DNA from: Eumeta japonica
Lineage: Eukaryota; Arthropoda; Insecta; Lepidoptera; Psychidae
Reading direction: 5' to 3'
Length of the DNA stretch: 64,000 bases
NCBI GenBank assembly: GCA_005406025.1
Contig: BGZK01000140.1
Coordinates: 310,001-374,000 of the forward strand
This document shows positions 1 through 13,800 of the stretch, piece after piece (within the stretch, counting starts at the first letter, position 1; the number at the start of each line of letters is the position of its first letter). The notes beneath the pieces are model-generated. The model ran no database searches. It saw nothing but the letters and a program-made list of their open reading frames with translations, and was not told where the DNA came from. A program made the position numbers and the translations under genes.

Positions 1-2653
1 GTACTCTAATAAACAGTGTCTCAGTCAGCTTCAGATACAAGATATTTTGCAGAAAATAAAATTAACAAAAAATACCCCTCATTCAATACTACATTGCAAT
101 ATTATGCAAAAACCATGAAAATTGCAAAAGTGAGAGCTGAAGCCCCTATATAAACCATATGTATTTATATATTATTAGTGAATATAAAAGTATTTGTAAT
201 TCTATTTAAACAGTTTATATTATGATTTCTAATTTTATTCCAAAAAATTTCCATATTCATTTGTAAATAAACAATGTCAAATTTTATACACATACTGTGA
301 AGTAATTCAAGAGATAAGAACATTCGGAAATTTATAAATATAGTATTCTTAATACTATAGATCCCAAAACCAGAATCAATACTATGAATGGGCCCATCAG
401 AGAGTTTGTGAACAGTTACGATATCATGAACCTATGATATCAATTTTTCATCACCTTTTCTTTCTTCAAGTATGACTTGTAGTATTATAGAATGCAACCT
501 GACATTTTATGTATAGACAAATGAATTTTAAAAATATTAAAAGCTACGTTCCACGTTCACTCTTCACTGAAATAGTGTCAGAGTAATTAAATTTGCCTTT
601 ATCAATGTATATAAATACAACTCTATAGTAGGTACTATATTAAATCTATCTGACTGAATTTAATTTTTATGCCTCAAATAGATGAAAACAGTGATCGGAA
701 GCATATGTTTTTATGTAATAACGTAATATTTTGAGAAAAAAAGGACAGAGGATGATTAAGGCCTACATGCTTTTACAGGTTAATGTTTTATCGCTTTTCA
801 AAATTTGATCAGAATCATTACATTAAATTTGCGAAATGCCAAATGTTTATATGGTGTTATATGAGAAGAATAGAGACAAAAAAAATGTCACATTGTTATG
901 GACGACCTTCATGAATTGGTGCAACAAAAGCGACATGGTCCATATCATTAAACTGCACAGAATAATATTCTCAATACTTAAATCAACCGCTAAGTTGACC
1001 TGTTAATCAAGTTTGGGTGATTTATACATTTGACTGTAATAGCAATTTATAATTCAGCGATAAAAACTAAAAGTAATATGCAGCAAACGATAAAAACACA
1101 AATCATAAAATAAATGTAAGATTTGACAGGTAATGTATACAAAAAGTATCAAATCTTACAACTTAGATTTATGGGGGTTGTGTTCTTAATTTTGGTGCAA
1201 CTCAACATATTTCTCATTAAAACAAAAACAAATTGAAATTTACAATATTTGTTTTCTGTATAATATGGTTTAAATATTTTACTTTCTTATTGAATATCAT
1301 ATATGGCAAGTTGTACCAAAAGGTAAAAATGCTAATTGATACATTAATTCTAAAATTTGACAGATTTGTAGATAATCTGTTAAATGTTATGGTTAGTGTT
1401 TAAGAATTGCATTTTTTCTTTTGGTGCAACCTGCTGATACTCTTAGTACAATTATGAGTTACTATAATGTAATGAATTTCTTTTATAAACTTAATTTGAT
1501 AAAATTCATGAATAAGTTAACATGTTTGAGCAAATTATTCATTAATGAAAATTGTATATGTGTTAGATATGACACACACAATAATTTTATTTGTATGGAC
1601 TACGTTCAAAGAACGAGACCACATGTGCCAAACCACTAAAAGCCATATGGTTTCAGAGTCAAGCCAGTTCAGAACATTATCGAATCGTCCAATTTCTTGT
1701 GGCTCCGCGCATATGGTCGCGCCACTTGGTTGCAGTACATTCAAATGGTGTGATCATGTGTGGGGGTGTTTAAAATTTGGATACATTAAAATCATAAATT
1801 AATATTTTTGGCAAGGCAGCTAGTTTACTTGAGATCTTAACATTTTTTTTTTTCAATAGTTTTTTATTTACAATTTGTAGTTACAAAATGTTTAAATAAT
1901 TCATAAAAAGATTTGTTGGAAAAGCTAAACTTTTCTTTGTTAATTCAAAAGTATAATAGACTATTTATACATTTTAAGCTTAAGCAATGCTGACAGACTT
2001 TGCCTCATCTCAAACACTTGTATTTTATATTATGAAAAAAATATATCACCATATATACACCTACTTATGTTTTTAAAAGTTAATACATTTAAATAATAAA
2101 ACGCATGCTATACAAGATCCATTTTAAAATTATTCAATAAATAACTATAAAAATTATTAAATACAAATAATTTTATTTCTTAAATTATAATATTTCATAT
2201 ACATAATTCAATATTAATAGTATATTTCAAAATGGATCATCATTACAAAAAATACACTGGGATATACATGCTCAATTATATGCTGCATGCGGGTTAGGCC
2301 CTTATTGAAATTAAGCAAATACATTGTCCATTTTGGATTCAATATATAACAAATTTAGCCTCAACAATTTCAGGACTTAAAAACACATTCTGGACAATAT
2401 ATCTATTAGTAAAAACACAAAGTAGATTGAAAACAAATTCCACACTCTTAACACTTTAGTTCTATAGATAGGCACTTTCATGAAGTCACTAATAGACCCT
2501 GTACATTTTTCTAATATGTGATGTAAACATCCTGTTTGATCGAATGCCTGGCTGATTGAGTGTCTTCTATTGAGTATCAGTAGCGTGATCAACAGGCATT
2601 CAATCATTCCTTTGTTGAAAGTTTAATCTATAATTATATTGATCAATGTATTG
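1..2653. other. 3' flank and probable 3' UTR of Tab2; no coding region seen
   Basis: AT-rich sequence with no ORF resembling a known protein. The part nearest 2653 is probably the Tab2 3' UTR, since the stop codon is at 2656-2654 on the minus strand, but several AATAAA hexamers occur on that strand and I cannot choose the cleavage site. The stretch also contains two short repeat copies described separately (about 1108-1200 and 1350-1440) and a moderately GC-rich patch at about 1600-1770 whose small ORFs on both strands look fortuitous. Confidence 0.5.
1108..1440. repeat. Two copies of a short dispersed repeat (third copy near 13.86 kb)
   Basis: The segment around 1108-1200 contains GTAAGATTTGACAGGTAATG, then an inverted ending CAAATCTTAC, and is followed by a phrase like TTTTGGTGCAACTCAAC. 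A similar phrase order (TTTGACAG, then TTTTGGTGCAACCTGC) is seen at about 1350-1430. A third copy lies at about 13860-13945 in an intron of the first GRHPR gene. The short internal inverted repeat suggests a MITE-like element. Family unknown. Confidence 0.45.
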
Positions 2654-5600
2654 TCAAACAACATCAATGGCGGAGGGTGGCGGCGCGGTGGACGTACCTA
2701 CGAATATGCGGGGCATGTCGCATTGCTCGCAGTTGGTGAGTTCCGGGTAGTTTCTAAATGTGCATACATGGCATTGCCATGGTGCATCGGCAGGCGGTGC
2801 CTGCGGCGGCGGCGGGGGCGGTGCAGGACGGGCGGGCCGCCGTGCCTCGCCCCCCGCCGGCCGCCCTACGTTTGAAGGTCGTTGACCCGTATAGATGTTG
2901 CTATAGAAGTCCGCATTATCTGTATCTGTAAAATTAAACAATTTATTAATTACATAAAAATTCTATTTTTTTTTAATTATTTTATTTATTTCTAAATTAT
3001 ATTTTTAGTTTCTGTTAACAATGGCCACGACTGTTATAAGCATTGGCATTTAATATTAATTATTTGCGTTGGACGCAAAAAAACCAACAACATACCATGA
3101 ATACAATAATATTTTGACTTAAAAAACACTTTAAACACATTTAGTAGCTTTTGAGGACACTATAAACAGCAAAAATGAATTATCCATTTGATTGTCTCAA
3201 CTATATTTCAAAATGAATATCAGTAAATATAAAAAAAAATTCTAAGAAAAACTAGACAGACAATTATTAGCATTATTTTTATTATATTGCTAAATTATTA
3301 GCAATATTTATAAGCATGAAATATGTTGACTATAAAAAAAAGTTATACACATTTTATTCTAACTTTAAGCTTTTTAATTTACACATAATTTCGATTTCAT
3401 CATAATTATAGTGGCTATTTACAGTTAATTATTTCACTAACTCTATAAACTAAGTTTTTCTATATCCTCTTTTAAGTTCTAAGTAGAATTAACTACAGGG
3501 AAATACAACTTTAAAATAACATATTAAAGATTGTGTGAACATTAAGAATTTCTTTAACAAAACAATTTCTTTTAATCTTCCAACCTTATAAGTTGGCTTA
3601 TTGTCTGTCATAATATGGTTTGCCTTTAACTTTAGAAAAAAAATTGCGTCGTTGAATTGGTTAAACTCAATCTTTTCACCAAATCCAAACTTGCACCTCA
3701 TAATTTACAATCAGTATAAGTTTTCTTTGTGAAGTATATTATGAAAGCATGTTTTGTAAATAATAATTATTATATTACAACAGACTAACCATGAGATACA
3801 TCAATATTGTATATCATATCATATGTAATATTGATTTAATTAAAAGTCTATGATTCACAAAATGTTTTAAGCATTCAATAAATTTCCATAAAATATAGCA
3901 AAATGACTTTATAATAGAAGAGTCAGAGCCTAAAGAGAGTAGTGAGATCTGCCACATTTCTCTACTTGTACTTAACCTATAATACTTCCCATTTGCAATT
4001 TTTAAAAAGACAATTTTGTTGCCTGTTGTTGCGGGTGAGTATAAATGTTTTACATACCTGGTGCGCTACTAGATATTTCAAAATGTTTAGCAAGCGTTGC
4101 ACATGCTTCTCTCAGTTGATGAACTTCTTCGCGCAGTTTCCGAGTGGTCGAGGGATGTGGCGGCGGCGCCTCCAGCACAGCCGTCTCTCTTACTAGTTGT
4201 GCGAGCCGAGTCCTTTCAGCTGCTACAGCGTCTTGTAACAATTTTAGTCGAGCGCGCTGCCGCTCAATCAATGACGGTTCTGTGAAGTTTTGTAACAACA
4301 ACAATATGTTTTCTAAGTTTCATTCCAAAAGGGCGCAAAATACTAGATTATCTAGCTCCATAGCAAAAAATAATAATTAAATAAAAGTTAAAGCTAATAA
4401 GTTCCATACATAAAAAATATATTTATATTTGCTCAGAACATTAATTATTGATATTCAAAAAAAAAGGTGTTTAGACTCTGTAAAAGAAACATAAAATCTA
4501 TACAATTTATTCACAAATATTGTAATGACTTTCAATTTTACACATACGCAACACAGACATATATATTCTATAGCCGCAAACTAGAAAAAAAATTAAATGT
4601 CTATGTATACCATACAATGCAGTAGTGATTGTATATTTAGAATATTGTTTTTGAAACAGAGTACAGTGGTGAGGGATTGTACTGGTTTCAAATGAAATCC
4701 CAGATCATAGCCAAATTTACTAATATGAGTTTAAATTTAAGTGAAATTAAACACATGCGCCATTTCTAGAACAAGTAAAGCTACAATGTTAAACAACGGA
4801 AACAGTTCATTAAAACCCAAGCTCCTCAACCTTGAAATACGATCAGGAAAGATATGGTGCACATAAAACGGAGTGATAAAATTATGTTATGTATGCTATT
4901 ATTTTATTGATTTCTTATGTAATACAACATATGGTTAAAAGAATACTTGGAATACTACACAGAATAATTCTATAATTTTTTTATCTAGGAGATAAAAACA
5001 ATAAAACATTTCAAAAGTTTACAGGTCAAAATTAATTTCACAATTTACAAGATTTGGCTAATTCTTCTGAATAGGAAATGGCTTTTGTATTCACTTTCAT
5101 CATGAAATTACAGAACATACACATCAAAAACTAGGTAACCAAGGTAACCAGCAATTTTATGACTTAATGACATTAAAATCTTTAACATTGTTGAAAATCA
5201 AACGTTGAAATAAAAAAAAATAAGTATAAGTTTTTTATTTATTTATTTGAAGAGTTTAAGTTCATTGTAATAAACATTTTAGTTTCTATGTTTTATTGTA
5301 GAAAAAGAAATATTTGTATTATATCTTTATTACTTTTGCTGGGATGTCAACTTTTTTGACAGTTTCTTTTTTGCATTTTCTCATTAATTTAACATCAATT
5401 AACATTCCCAGCTAAGAGTTGAACTCTTAACAGTTTTTTATGAAAGCTATTTCAATGCCTTAGCTTCTTTAGTCCAATTTTCTTCTTCCTATCTAATTTT
5501 TATAGCAATTTTTTTTAAAAGTTCTAAGTCCGTTTTGTAACTAATAATTTAATCTAACCCTCATATCCCACTCTCATTCATTGAGGTTTTGTCATTTGCC

Positions 5601-8520
5601 AAGATTGATATATCAATTTTCAACAGATTTCCGTGGAAAACAGCAAGAGCTCCTTTTACAATCTTTCCCACATTATAAAACCTTTACATCCCCAAACACC
5701 TTCAACATAAAAATACTACTTATTGCCAGTACTCTTTAAGGAAAATGATTTGCTTAAAAATTAAAATAAATCTGAAACAACCACCAGACAAAAGATCCGC
5801 AATATTAACCTCAAATGGGAGAACAGGTATTACACATTTTCAAGTATATTTCCTTCTGTATCCAAAACCATAACAGGTGAACTAAACTTGCAATGCACTT
5901 GCATTCGTTCTCCCAAGTGGAAATATGAAACTTTTTCCTACTTCTAAATTTGCAACTCATTTGATATTTGCTCACTCTGTAGCTGCAACCAAAAATGCAC
6001 TAATAGCTTTTTCGTATATTTGTAATTCAGTTTGAGCAAAAGTTCTCCCCTTATTCATACATCACTATACTTTTGGTTCGCCAAAACAAAAATGTTTTAG
6101 CTCGAGGAACTCAGCCCTTTCAATAACAAACAGCACTTTCATAGAAACAAGTTCATTCTATATTTGAACTATTACTTTATAGTATTTTTTTATGTATACT
6201 TCTAGATTTAAATAATCTAAGAACAAAATTTTAAGGTCGTTGGCTTTTCATGATCATCCACTGAGGTTCGATAAAATGATGACCTGCAATATTAACTTTA
6301 TTTGGAGAGCAGAATAATTTTTCCAAAGACTGGCACCTATGAAATAATAATAAACGGACAGTATAAGATTTAAAACATAATATCCTATTTCTTTGAATTC
6401 TGTCAGAAATACATTGTGTACTTTCTGTAGGCTGGAGTACCCATATTTTTAAACCTTTCCTCATTCAATAAAATCTTCATTTGTGAGTCTTCATATAACT
6501 GATCATAATATATTTTTGAAAAGAAGGTTTATAGATTTAGCTAATCCCAAGACAAATGTTTGGAAAATCTACAATCTTGAGATTATCACTAGAGATAGAT
6601 AATGAACGGATATCTAAAGATTTCTTTGTTTTATACATTGGTAATCATATTGTAGCAAATAGATTAATATGAATATTGAGCTATATTTACAATTTTGTCA
6701 TAAAATTAAGGCCTTGAATGTCTCCATAATAAGATACAGCAGGCCCGTTAGTATTTCAATTCGTGTCAAATCTATCAGCCCCCATAATACATGTCTATAA
6801 CAATACATACAAAGCACATTTATTACAGCAAATCTACAAAAAACGCACACTTAAACATGGATGACAAGCAGTGGTGACTTGGTTGCGACATCTTGACTTT
6901 TGCTTGATGCATATTTTTGTAAATGGTATAACGTTAATGATTTTACTTTTTTAATAAACCCTATGTTAAATCCATTGTGATGTTTAATTCATTAAGTCAC
7001 ATATTAAGTAGTATGTGTAGATTGATCTCAACATTTATGTATGTATGTGATTTGTTGATAATTACAAGGTAATTAAAAAAAAAAATTCAAAATACGCTTA
7101 ATAAATATTAATAATGAATTAAAATGATAAGTTCATAATTTAATTAAGACGAAAAGTTTGTATTAAAGCAATAGTTATTTTTACTGTTGTTGTATTTATA
7201 TTACATGAGATTTCAATCAATGCGAATACCTCGAGTTTGTTCCGTGCTGGGTCTAGCTTGATGTGTTTCAAGTGGTGAGGGTTGTGGTGGCGGTGGTTGT
7301 GGCGGCATAGGTGCGCGGCGCCGTGGTGGTCTCGTCGTGCTAGGGCTCACAGTAACCAGAACATGCCCCTCAAACGAATCCTCCTCCCTACCTTCACGAT
7401 CCTCCCTTATTGGACTAGCCATGCTTGATGTGGGAGTGCAAACTGTGAGGTTCACTGAAGTTATTGTATGTGGGCTATCGAAATCTTCTAACCATGGATC
7501 AGAGTAACCTCTCCCCAAGTCCATATGACAATTCACTTTGACAGATAGATTTACAGGGTAACCTCGTTCCGGCCAGTATCCACTGCTGGGCACATCTTTA
7601 CTATGCTGTGCCTCTTCTTTATGTGCAGATAAACTGGGTGAAACTGTTCTACAAGGTTCTGATTCAGATAAATTCGGGTGCTGTTTAAATGCAACGTCTG
7701 GGTTTGGTTTCATGAATTCGAGAGTACATGGTCGCTTAGGTTTCTCTTGTAATGGCTGATTAGAACTAGTCTCGTTTTTCTTACTGATAGTTTTCTTTTC
7801 TTTAGGTTTTTCGAGTCGTTCGTTTAGATTACTTTTTATTTTACTACTTTTTAATATCTGATAGTTTGTGCTTTCCGTTTGTTGACGTTCAGATTTTATT
7901 TCTGTTTCAGTCTCAGGACCTGTTTTTAAAGGTTCATCCTTTGTACCATCATTGGTTAGTTCATGATCACTAGATGATTCAGAATTATATTTTGCCACAC
8001 AATTATCAATATTTATTGTTACTGGGGATGAAGCATTCCCACAACTTGTTTGTGTCTCTTGAAATCTAGATATATTAACACTGTTTTTGGCTTCAACTAA
8101 ATTATTGTGTGGACTATTTTTGTTAGATTCAATTTGAGTTTTATCTGATTTTGTAGTGATTGTGGCCACTTGCGGAACTTGGCAAGTGATAGCTGTAACA
8201 GCTGTTGGCCTGGATATTTCGTGTTTAACAATGGGCTGATTTTTACATCTTAGCGGTGCATCAACTTTTAATTCGTTGAGTTGACGTGCGGCAGCTGACG
8301 AAGATGCGTGATAAGCGTGTGTAAGAGACGCCTTTGCTTCGCTATGTAGATGTGTTTCACAAGCTTGTTTATCGTGACAATATAGTTCAATTGTATTTGA
8401 GACAACATGATCGGGAACGCCTGGAAATTTCTGTTTTAATTCATGGAACAGTTGCATAAGAGAGATGTTAGTGCATGCGCACGGTGAGGGGCTCGCAGCG
8501 CCTTCGGAGGGGGCAGACAT
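2654..8520 (-). CDS. Tab2: TAB2-type TAK1-binding adaptor protein (CUE - coiled coil - NZF)
   Basis: Three coding exons on the minus strand: 8520-7230, 4279-4058 and 2925-2654 (stop TGA), each with GT-AG junctions and intron phase 1, giving 594 residues. Residues about 20-62 form a CUE-like ubiquitin-binding segment (KQKFPGVPDHVVSNTIELY). Residues 80-430 are low-complexity, Ser/Pro/Lys rich. The middle exon (about 431-504) is a Leu/Arg/Glu heptad coiled coil. The C-terminus has an NZF zinc finger with C556, C559, C570, C573 and the Thr-Phe pair that contacts ubiquitin, ending near the motif CEQCDMPR typical of TAB2/TAB3. In the family, the NZF binds Lys63-linked ubiquitin and the coiled coil recruits TAK1 in Imd/TNF-type signalling in the cytoplasm. 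I chose the ATG at 8520 because the longer ORF upstream opens at TTG. An additional untranslated 5' exon is possible. The gene is divergent from LAMTOR3. Confidence 0.95.
2936..4050. other. Tab2 intron 2
   Basis: AT-rich intron between the coiled-coil exon and the NZF exon. No coding exon is needed here: the phase-1 junction joins CCA-G to AT directly, giving a continuous frame. I see no recognised element. Confidence 0.7.
4290..7220. other. Tab2 intron 1
   Basis: About 2.95 kb, AT-rich. The flanking exons splice in frame (codon G|AA), so no extra exon is required. Minus-strand ORFs in it are short and unrecognised. No clear transposon. Confidence 0.65.
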
Positions 8521-9604
8521 CGCCGCCCATCCTCGCGAGAGGCCCTCCCTCGCCCACGAAATCCTCGCCGTACGTAGCAAACGCAGGGTGGTTCTTCAAT
8601 TTACCGGTACATAATAACAAAGATCTTCTTGTGTGTGACATGAACTGTAAATACTATCGCGAAAGTGACGTCACAACAATGTCCAAAAATTCACAATTTA
8701 GTGTGTTATGTACACTGTTATCACCACGTAAGATACATAAAAGATTAAAGCAGTCAGAAACAGCTACCAAAGACCGACGAAATATCATACATTATTGGAA
8801 ATCACTGAACTTTTATTCCTTTTGTTATCATTATTCGTGTTATTTATCAAAAAAACTGATACACAATTTATTAATTAATACTTAAATAGGTAAAGTAAAA
8901 AGACTCTCGCACAGTATTACGTTACACTTTTTTTGATATATTGTCATGATATGATATTGAATAGAAAGCACAATGGAAATATTTTTAATTAAGACCAAAA
9001 ATAAATTGCGAATGGCATACTTGTCAACTCAAATCTGCCATTTTGTTGCGCATAGGTAATAAAAACTTTACAATTAAAATGTTTAATAATTAGAAAAATT
9101 GCTTCAACCAAAACTATTGTTAAAGTTTTGCTACTTACAGAATAAAATACTCAAAACAATATGTCCGATATATATTTTTTGATGCTTTTAAAGCGATTTC
9201 ATGATCAAAATTGTAATGTAAAAATAACAAAGACAGATTCAAAGAATGGTAACCCTGATTCTGATGTCAAACTGACAAGTTCTGTAGGGTGACACAATTG
9301 ACATATGGTTGTGTCAATGTTTAATGTGCGACAGTTTAGGTATTGTAAATTACATATTTTTTTCTAAGGTATTAGATTGTCTCACCAGATATGTAGAGAA
9401 ACAATTCTGTCGTGGTCTGCAATTATCCATACTTTAGGATTTTTTTTCCATTTTGACTTCTTATTTTTTAGTCTGCTTATTGCTGGTATTTGTCAGTAAT
9501 TCACCAGCAATTAGTGTTTCTTTAACACCACTTTCTTTGTGTTAAACAATATAATTAGATTAGTTTTTAGTTGATGATAAAACACCAATATACAAAAGTT
9601 TAAA
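8521..9604. promoter_or_regulatory. Divergent promoter region between Tab2 and LAMTOR3, with a consensus CRE
   Basis: The two ATGs face away from each other about 1.08 kb apart. A perfect TGACGTCA palindrome (cAMP response element / bZIP site) lies at 8666-8673, about 150 bp upstream of the Tab2 ATG, next to a TATCGCGA stretch. The first 100 bp upstream of Tab2 is GC-rich relative to the rest. That this is a shared promoter is inference from orientation and spacing. A 136-codon plus-strand ORF across 8475-8885 is antisense to Tab2 and is not believed. Confidence 0.5.
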
Positions 9605-10175
9605 ATGAGTGAAGATTTGCGACGTTACTTGAACCAGCTACTAGAAAAGTAATTATTTGTTTTTTTTTACTTGCTTTCAGTTATGACTTTGGAATCTTAT
9701 TTATTTTGCCCTGTTTTAGAGTAAACGGTCTACACTGTATATTGATAACTGATCGTGATGGTGTTCCACTCGTGCGAGCAGTGACAGAAAGAGCTCCTCA
9801 ACTAGCCCTTCGACCAAATTTTATATCAACCTTTGGAATGGCTACTGAACAAGCTAGCAAATTAGGGCTAGGTCGAAATAAAACCATAATTTGCATGTAT
9901 TCAAGTTACCAGGTTAGTTTCCGCTTCATTATTGAAAAAACTAAATTACATTTTTGAACAATGGTATTATGGAAAATTATTTAACACGAGACTGCAAAAG
10001 TTTATAGTATATTTTTTATTTTAATTTGTTTCAGGTTATACAATTAAACAAATTACCATTAGTTATTACATTTATTGGAAGTGATAATTGTAATACAGGG
10101 CATATATTGTCTTTAGAGAATTTGATTGAACCATTTTTAAAGGATTTGGCAAGTGTGGTGACTGAGGCTCCCTGA
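9605..10175 (+). CDS. Lamtor3: LAMTOR3 (Ragulator subunit, MP1), roadblock/LC7-type fold
   Basis: Three exons: 9605-9648, 9720-9912 and 10035-10175 (stop TGA). Introns are 71 and 122 bp with GT-AG ends and phases 2 and 0. The product is 125 residues, almost exactly the family length (about 124). Diagnostic stretches are VNGLHCILITDRDGVPLVRA, LRPNFISTFGMATEQASKLG, the Cys-containing ICMYSSYQVIQLNKLPLVI strand pair, and the C-terminal LENLIEPFLKDLASVV helix. LAMTOR3 pairs with LAMTOR2 in the Ragulator complex on late endosomes/lysosomes, which anchors Rag GTPases for mTORC1 and scaffolds MEK1-ERK. The gene is complete with no broken residues. An AATAAA occurs directly after the stop (about 10178) and another near 10434; the second is the more likely poly(A) signal. 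It converges on the GRHPR gene that ends at 10808. Confidence 0.97.
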
Positions 10176-10807
10176 GGAATAAAAATGTAATGGGATATCA
10201 AGTAAAGTAAATCATATGTTATTGTGTGCATAAATTTTATATAAAGTTAAATATGCATTAACATTTTGTATAATTATCTAATGTTATTAAAATATCTTTA
10301 AGGACATTTAATACACAAAATAGTGAAAAACTGGTTTTTAATTTTAAAATTCTATGGCATTTTAATTCAAAGACTAATATGTTTAAGGACTGCTCAGTTT
10401 TAATTGAATATGGTATGTTCAAGAATGAATTTAAATAAATAGAACTAATTTTAAATTGTTTTATACATTTATTAATATATTATTCATTTACAATTAAAGA
10501 AGTGGTTTTTTATGATTGAAATTTCACTCAACTTGGATAGCAGGGTATAATGGATGTATAAATAAGGAAAAGTATAAATAAAGATACATAATGACACTAA
10601 TTAATGCTTCATTTTGTAAATTGTCACTCTTACATTGTAACTTACAGTTTTGACTGTTTGAATTGACAGCACTATATAGCAAATATCTTTAATGCTCTTA
10701 TTTAAATCATATTTTTTCTATTTAAGTACTGATATCCATATAATATTTTTTTTTATGTAGAAATAGGATACTATGACTACATAAAATGGGAATTGAATTT
10801 GTAAAAA

Positions 10808-13800
10808 TCATGGCAATACTGGAGTGAGAAGCGGTTCTCCATTTAGGGCTTTGATAACATTCCTGGCAGCTAATTCTGCCATATCTCGTCGTGTACGCAC
10901 TGTTGCACTTCCGATATGAGGCAGGACAACTAAAACACAAAAATTATAAATAAAACTATATGTTATGTATTATGACACAATAGACGATTACGATACAGCA
11001 CAATTTAATGTTGTATAATAAATGTTTCTTATAGATAAAATTACTGAATTTAAAAAATACTTTCCGTTTATGTGTCATTAATAATTAGAATTTTGGGTAG
11101 TTTTTAATTTAATTATATTAATTTTTTATTTTAAAAACGTACTTGTAGACTTTAGAAATTGAGATGTTATCGATAAAAAAGTATAATATAAATTATTTAC
11201 ATTGAAAAATCTATTTGTGCTTTAAGTTTTTGCCTTAAATGACGTTAGTCACTTACAAATATTAGATAGAGTAAGCAATGGATGATCTCTAGGTAAGGGT
11301 TCTGGAGTAGTCACATCAAGTCCAGCTGCACCAATTGTTCCATTTGACAGTGCCTCATATAAAGCCTCTTGGTCTACTAGATCTGATGCATTAAATTTGT
11401 AAAATTACATTAATTATATAACAAGTAATTTCATTATGAGTGTTGAAGGGTTAGTCTGTTTTATATTTAAATAATATAGATATTGTATATGTATAATATA
11501 CAATTTTCATGATCTTAAGTTGGGATTTTTTAATTCTAGGACTGTAAATAATTCAAAAAGAAGCTAAATCAAACTCGAGTAATTGAAATGTTATTGACAT
11601 AATTTAGTTTGCTAAATAAAATGAAAGAATATATGTATTTTCTTTACCTCCACGACCAATGTTTATGAGTATTCCTGATTTCTTCATTTTAGCCAGTGTT
11701 TGTCTATTGATCATGTGTCTTGTTTCATTGTTTAGAGGTACAGCCAGCACGACAAAGTCGCTTTGGGACAACAAAGTATCCAACGAAACAAACTGAGCAC
11801 CTAGATCCTTACCTAGGCATTCATATGAAACATGTTAAATAAATGATAATAATTATAAAAAATTCTATACATTCTATTTATTTTTTTTTATTCAAGAGAA
11901 ATTCAGTTTCAGAATTACAATATAGCTCCAAGTTAGATTTTGGTCACTGTTTTGAATGTATAGTGGCAAGATTATGCACCAAATACTGTAGTTTTTTATC
12001 GCATCAGGCACTCATCATTAAGCACCAAATAATATTGAGTAGCCATGTTGCATGCATAAACGACAGGTTGTCCAAAGCAGTTCTAGTCGTAACTTGTCAT
12101 GTGGAAGTTGTGAATGTAAAAACCATTTATGATGCAAAGATGTTCTGAAATGCCATCTCACTGCATTCAATATTCCTCTTGATTGGTCTGAGTAGTTTGC
12201 CTTATGAGGATCAGAGTGGCATTTTAATATTAGTAGTTAGACTTCAAAAAGGAGCATCTAGAAGATCTCTATGCGAAATCAGATAAAAAACAGCCTTTTC
12301 ATGACATATTAAGATTATTTCGATGAGTGTATTATTATGAATTTGCTAGTAGTTTTTATTCGATATCCAAATCCATTGACAGTAACAATTTTAAGATATT
12401 TTTATGATTATTTGCATATATTTTCTACATAAGTATATAGTTTCAGTTGTCAAAAATTGAAGTTGCCCCATAAATAATTTAATTATATACTATCCCACCA
12501 TTCATAGCTTTGCCGATGTAAATCAATATTTGATTTTAAATCAGTGGAGAGTTTAATGGTTTTAACTTTATTTAAAATTAGTTATGGGTCTTGATTTATA
12601 AGCAAAAAATCATGCTTATAGCCTTGATAATGCTTTTAAAGAATAATTTAAAAATACATAAAAGTACCAAAATGTCTAATTAATAGTATTTGTTCGACAG
12701 AATAAAAATTGTATTATATTTGCTAAAGACTTAATGAAATTTCAACCTCTATACATATAATAAAACAATAGAATCGGGCGTGTTTGTACATTGAAGGTAT
12801 ATATGAAAAATGAAGAGGGGACGATAAGAGAAATGTAAAAAAGGCAATTATTTTTAATTTTCTTTGTCTGTCTGCACACGCATATCTTTGAAATTATTGA
12901 ACAGATTTTAAGGAGGTTTTCACTGGTAGATAGAGCATGGCTTGGAGCAAAATATAGGATTTATTTCATTTAAATTCAATGTTGGGGGGAAAAAATTAAC
13001 TTCATCTTTAGTGGGGTTGCATAAGGTATAAAAATTCTTTTATGCTTAAAAATGTACACTATCCCAGAATAATACTCCATATTTTATCTTTATACTAGAG
13101 TTTGTTTTGCCTTCATAGAAATTGGAATCGTTAGTGCTATTGGAAATGAAAGCAGACCGGGATCAAAATCGAGTGTCGCATCGGAATTAGAATCAAAAAC
13201 ATGATCGGGAACAAGATTTGAATTGACAACAAGGTCTTTCTATTTGTGCAACATAAAAGTGTAAGTATCTATTCAATGGATAATACCTTCAGGCTTTTCC
13301 CTGTGTCCAGTGTAAAGGAACCTTGCTACTTCCCAACCATTCAGCTTTCTTACAATGGTTTGTCCGATACCACCAAGACCTATTATTCCCACAGTACTGC
13401 CACGGATTTCGGTGCCTAGAACTTTCTGGAAGCCTATTTCCCACTCACCCCTGAAAATAGTTTGTATTATATTGGTATGCTAAATATGTCTACACAGCCA
13501 ATGTTTTATAGGGTTACATGAAAATAAAAGAAAAAACGAATATTATTTACCAATGATAGTATAAAGATAAAACTTATAATATTCTTTAATTATTGAAGTA
13601 ATGCAAAACTTTAAACATTAGAATTTTCATACTCATTCCCGAACAAGTAGTATGCGTTTGTATTATATTCATAACTCGCTGATCCCGGTATGATGCTAAA
13701 GTTCGTTATTTGTTATCAAATAAATGAGTCTTAATTATTATTTACTGCAGCTATGAATTATCCTACATATATGTCAAATACGTTGATTGTTACACAAATT

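Noticed and set aside
8475..8885. 136-codon plus-strand ORF overlapping the start of Tab2
   Set aside because: Antisense to a conserved coding exon and its 5' region; no domain; composition of the exon half explains the open frame.
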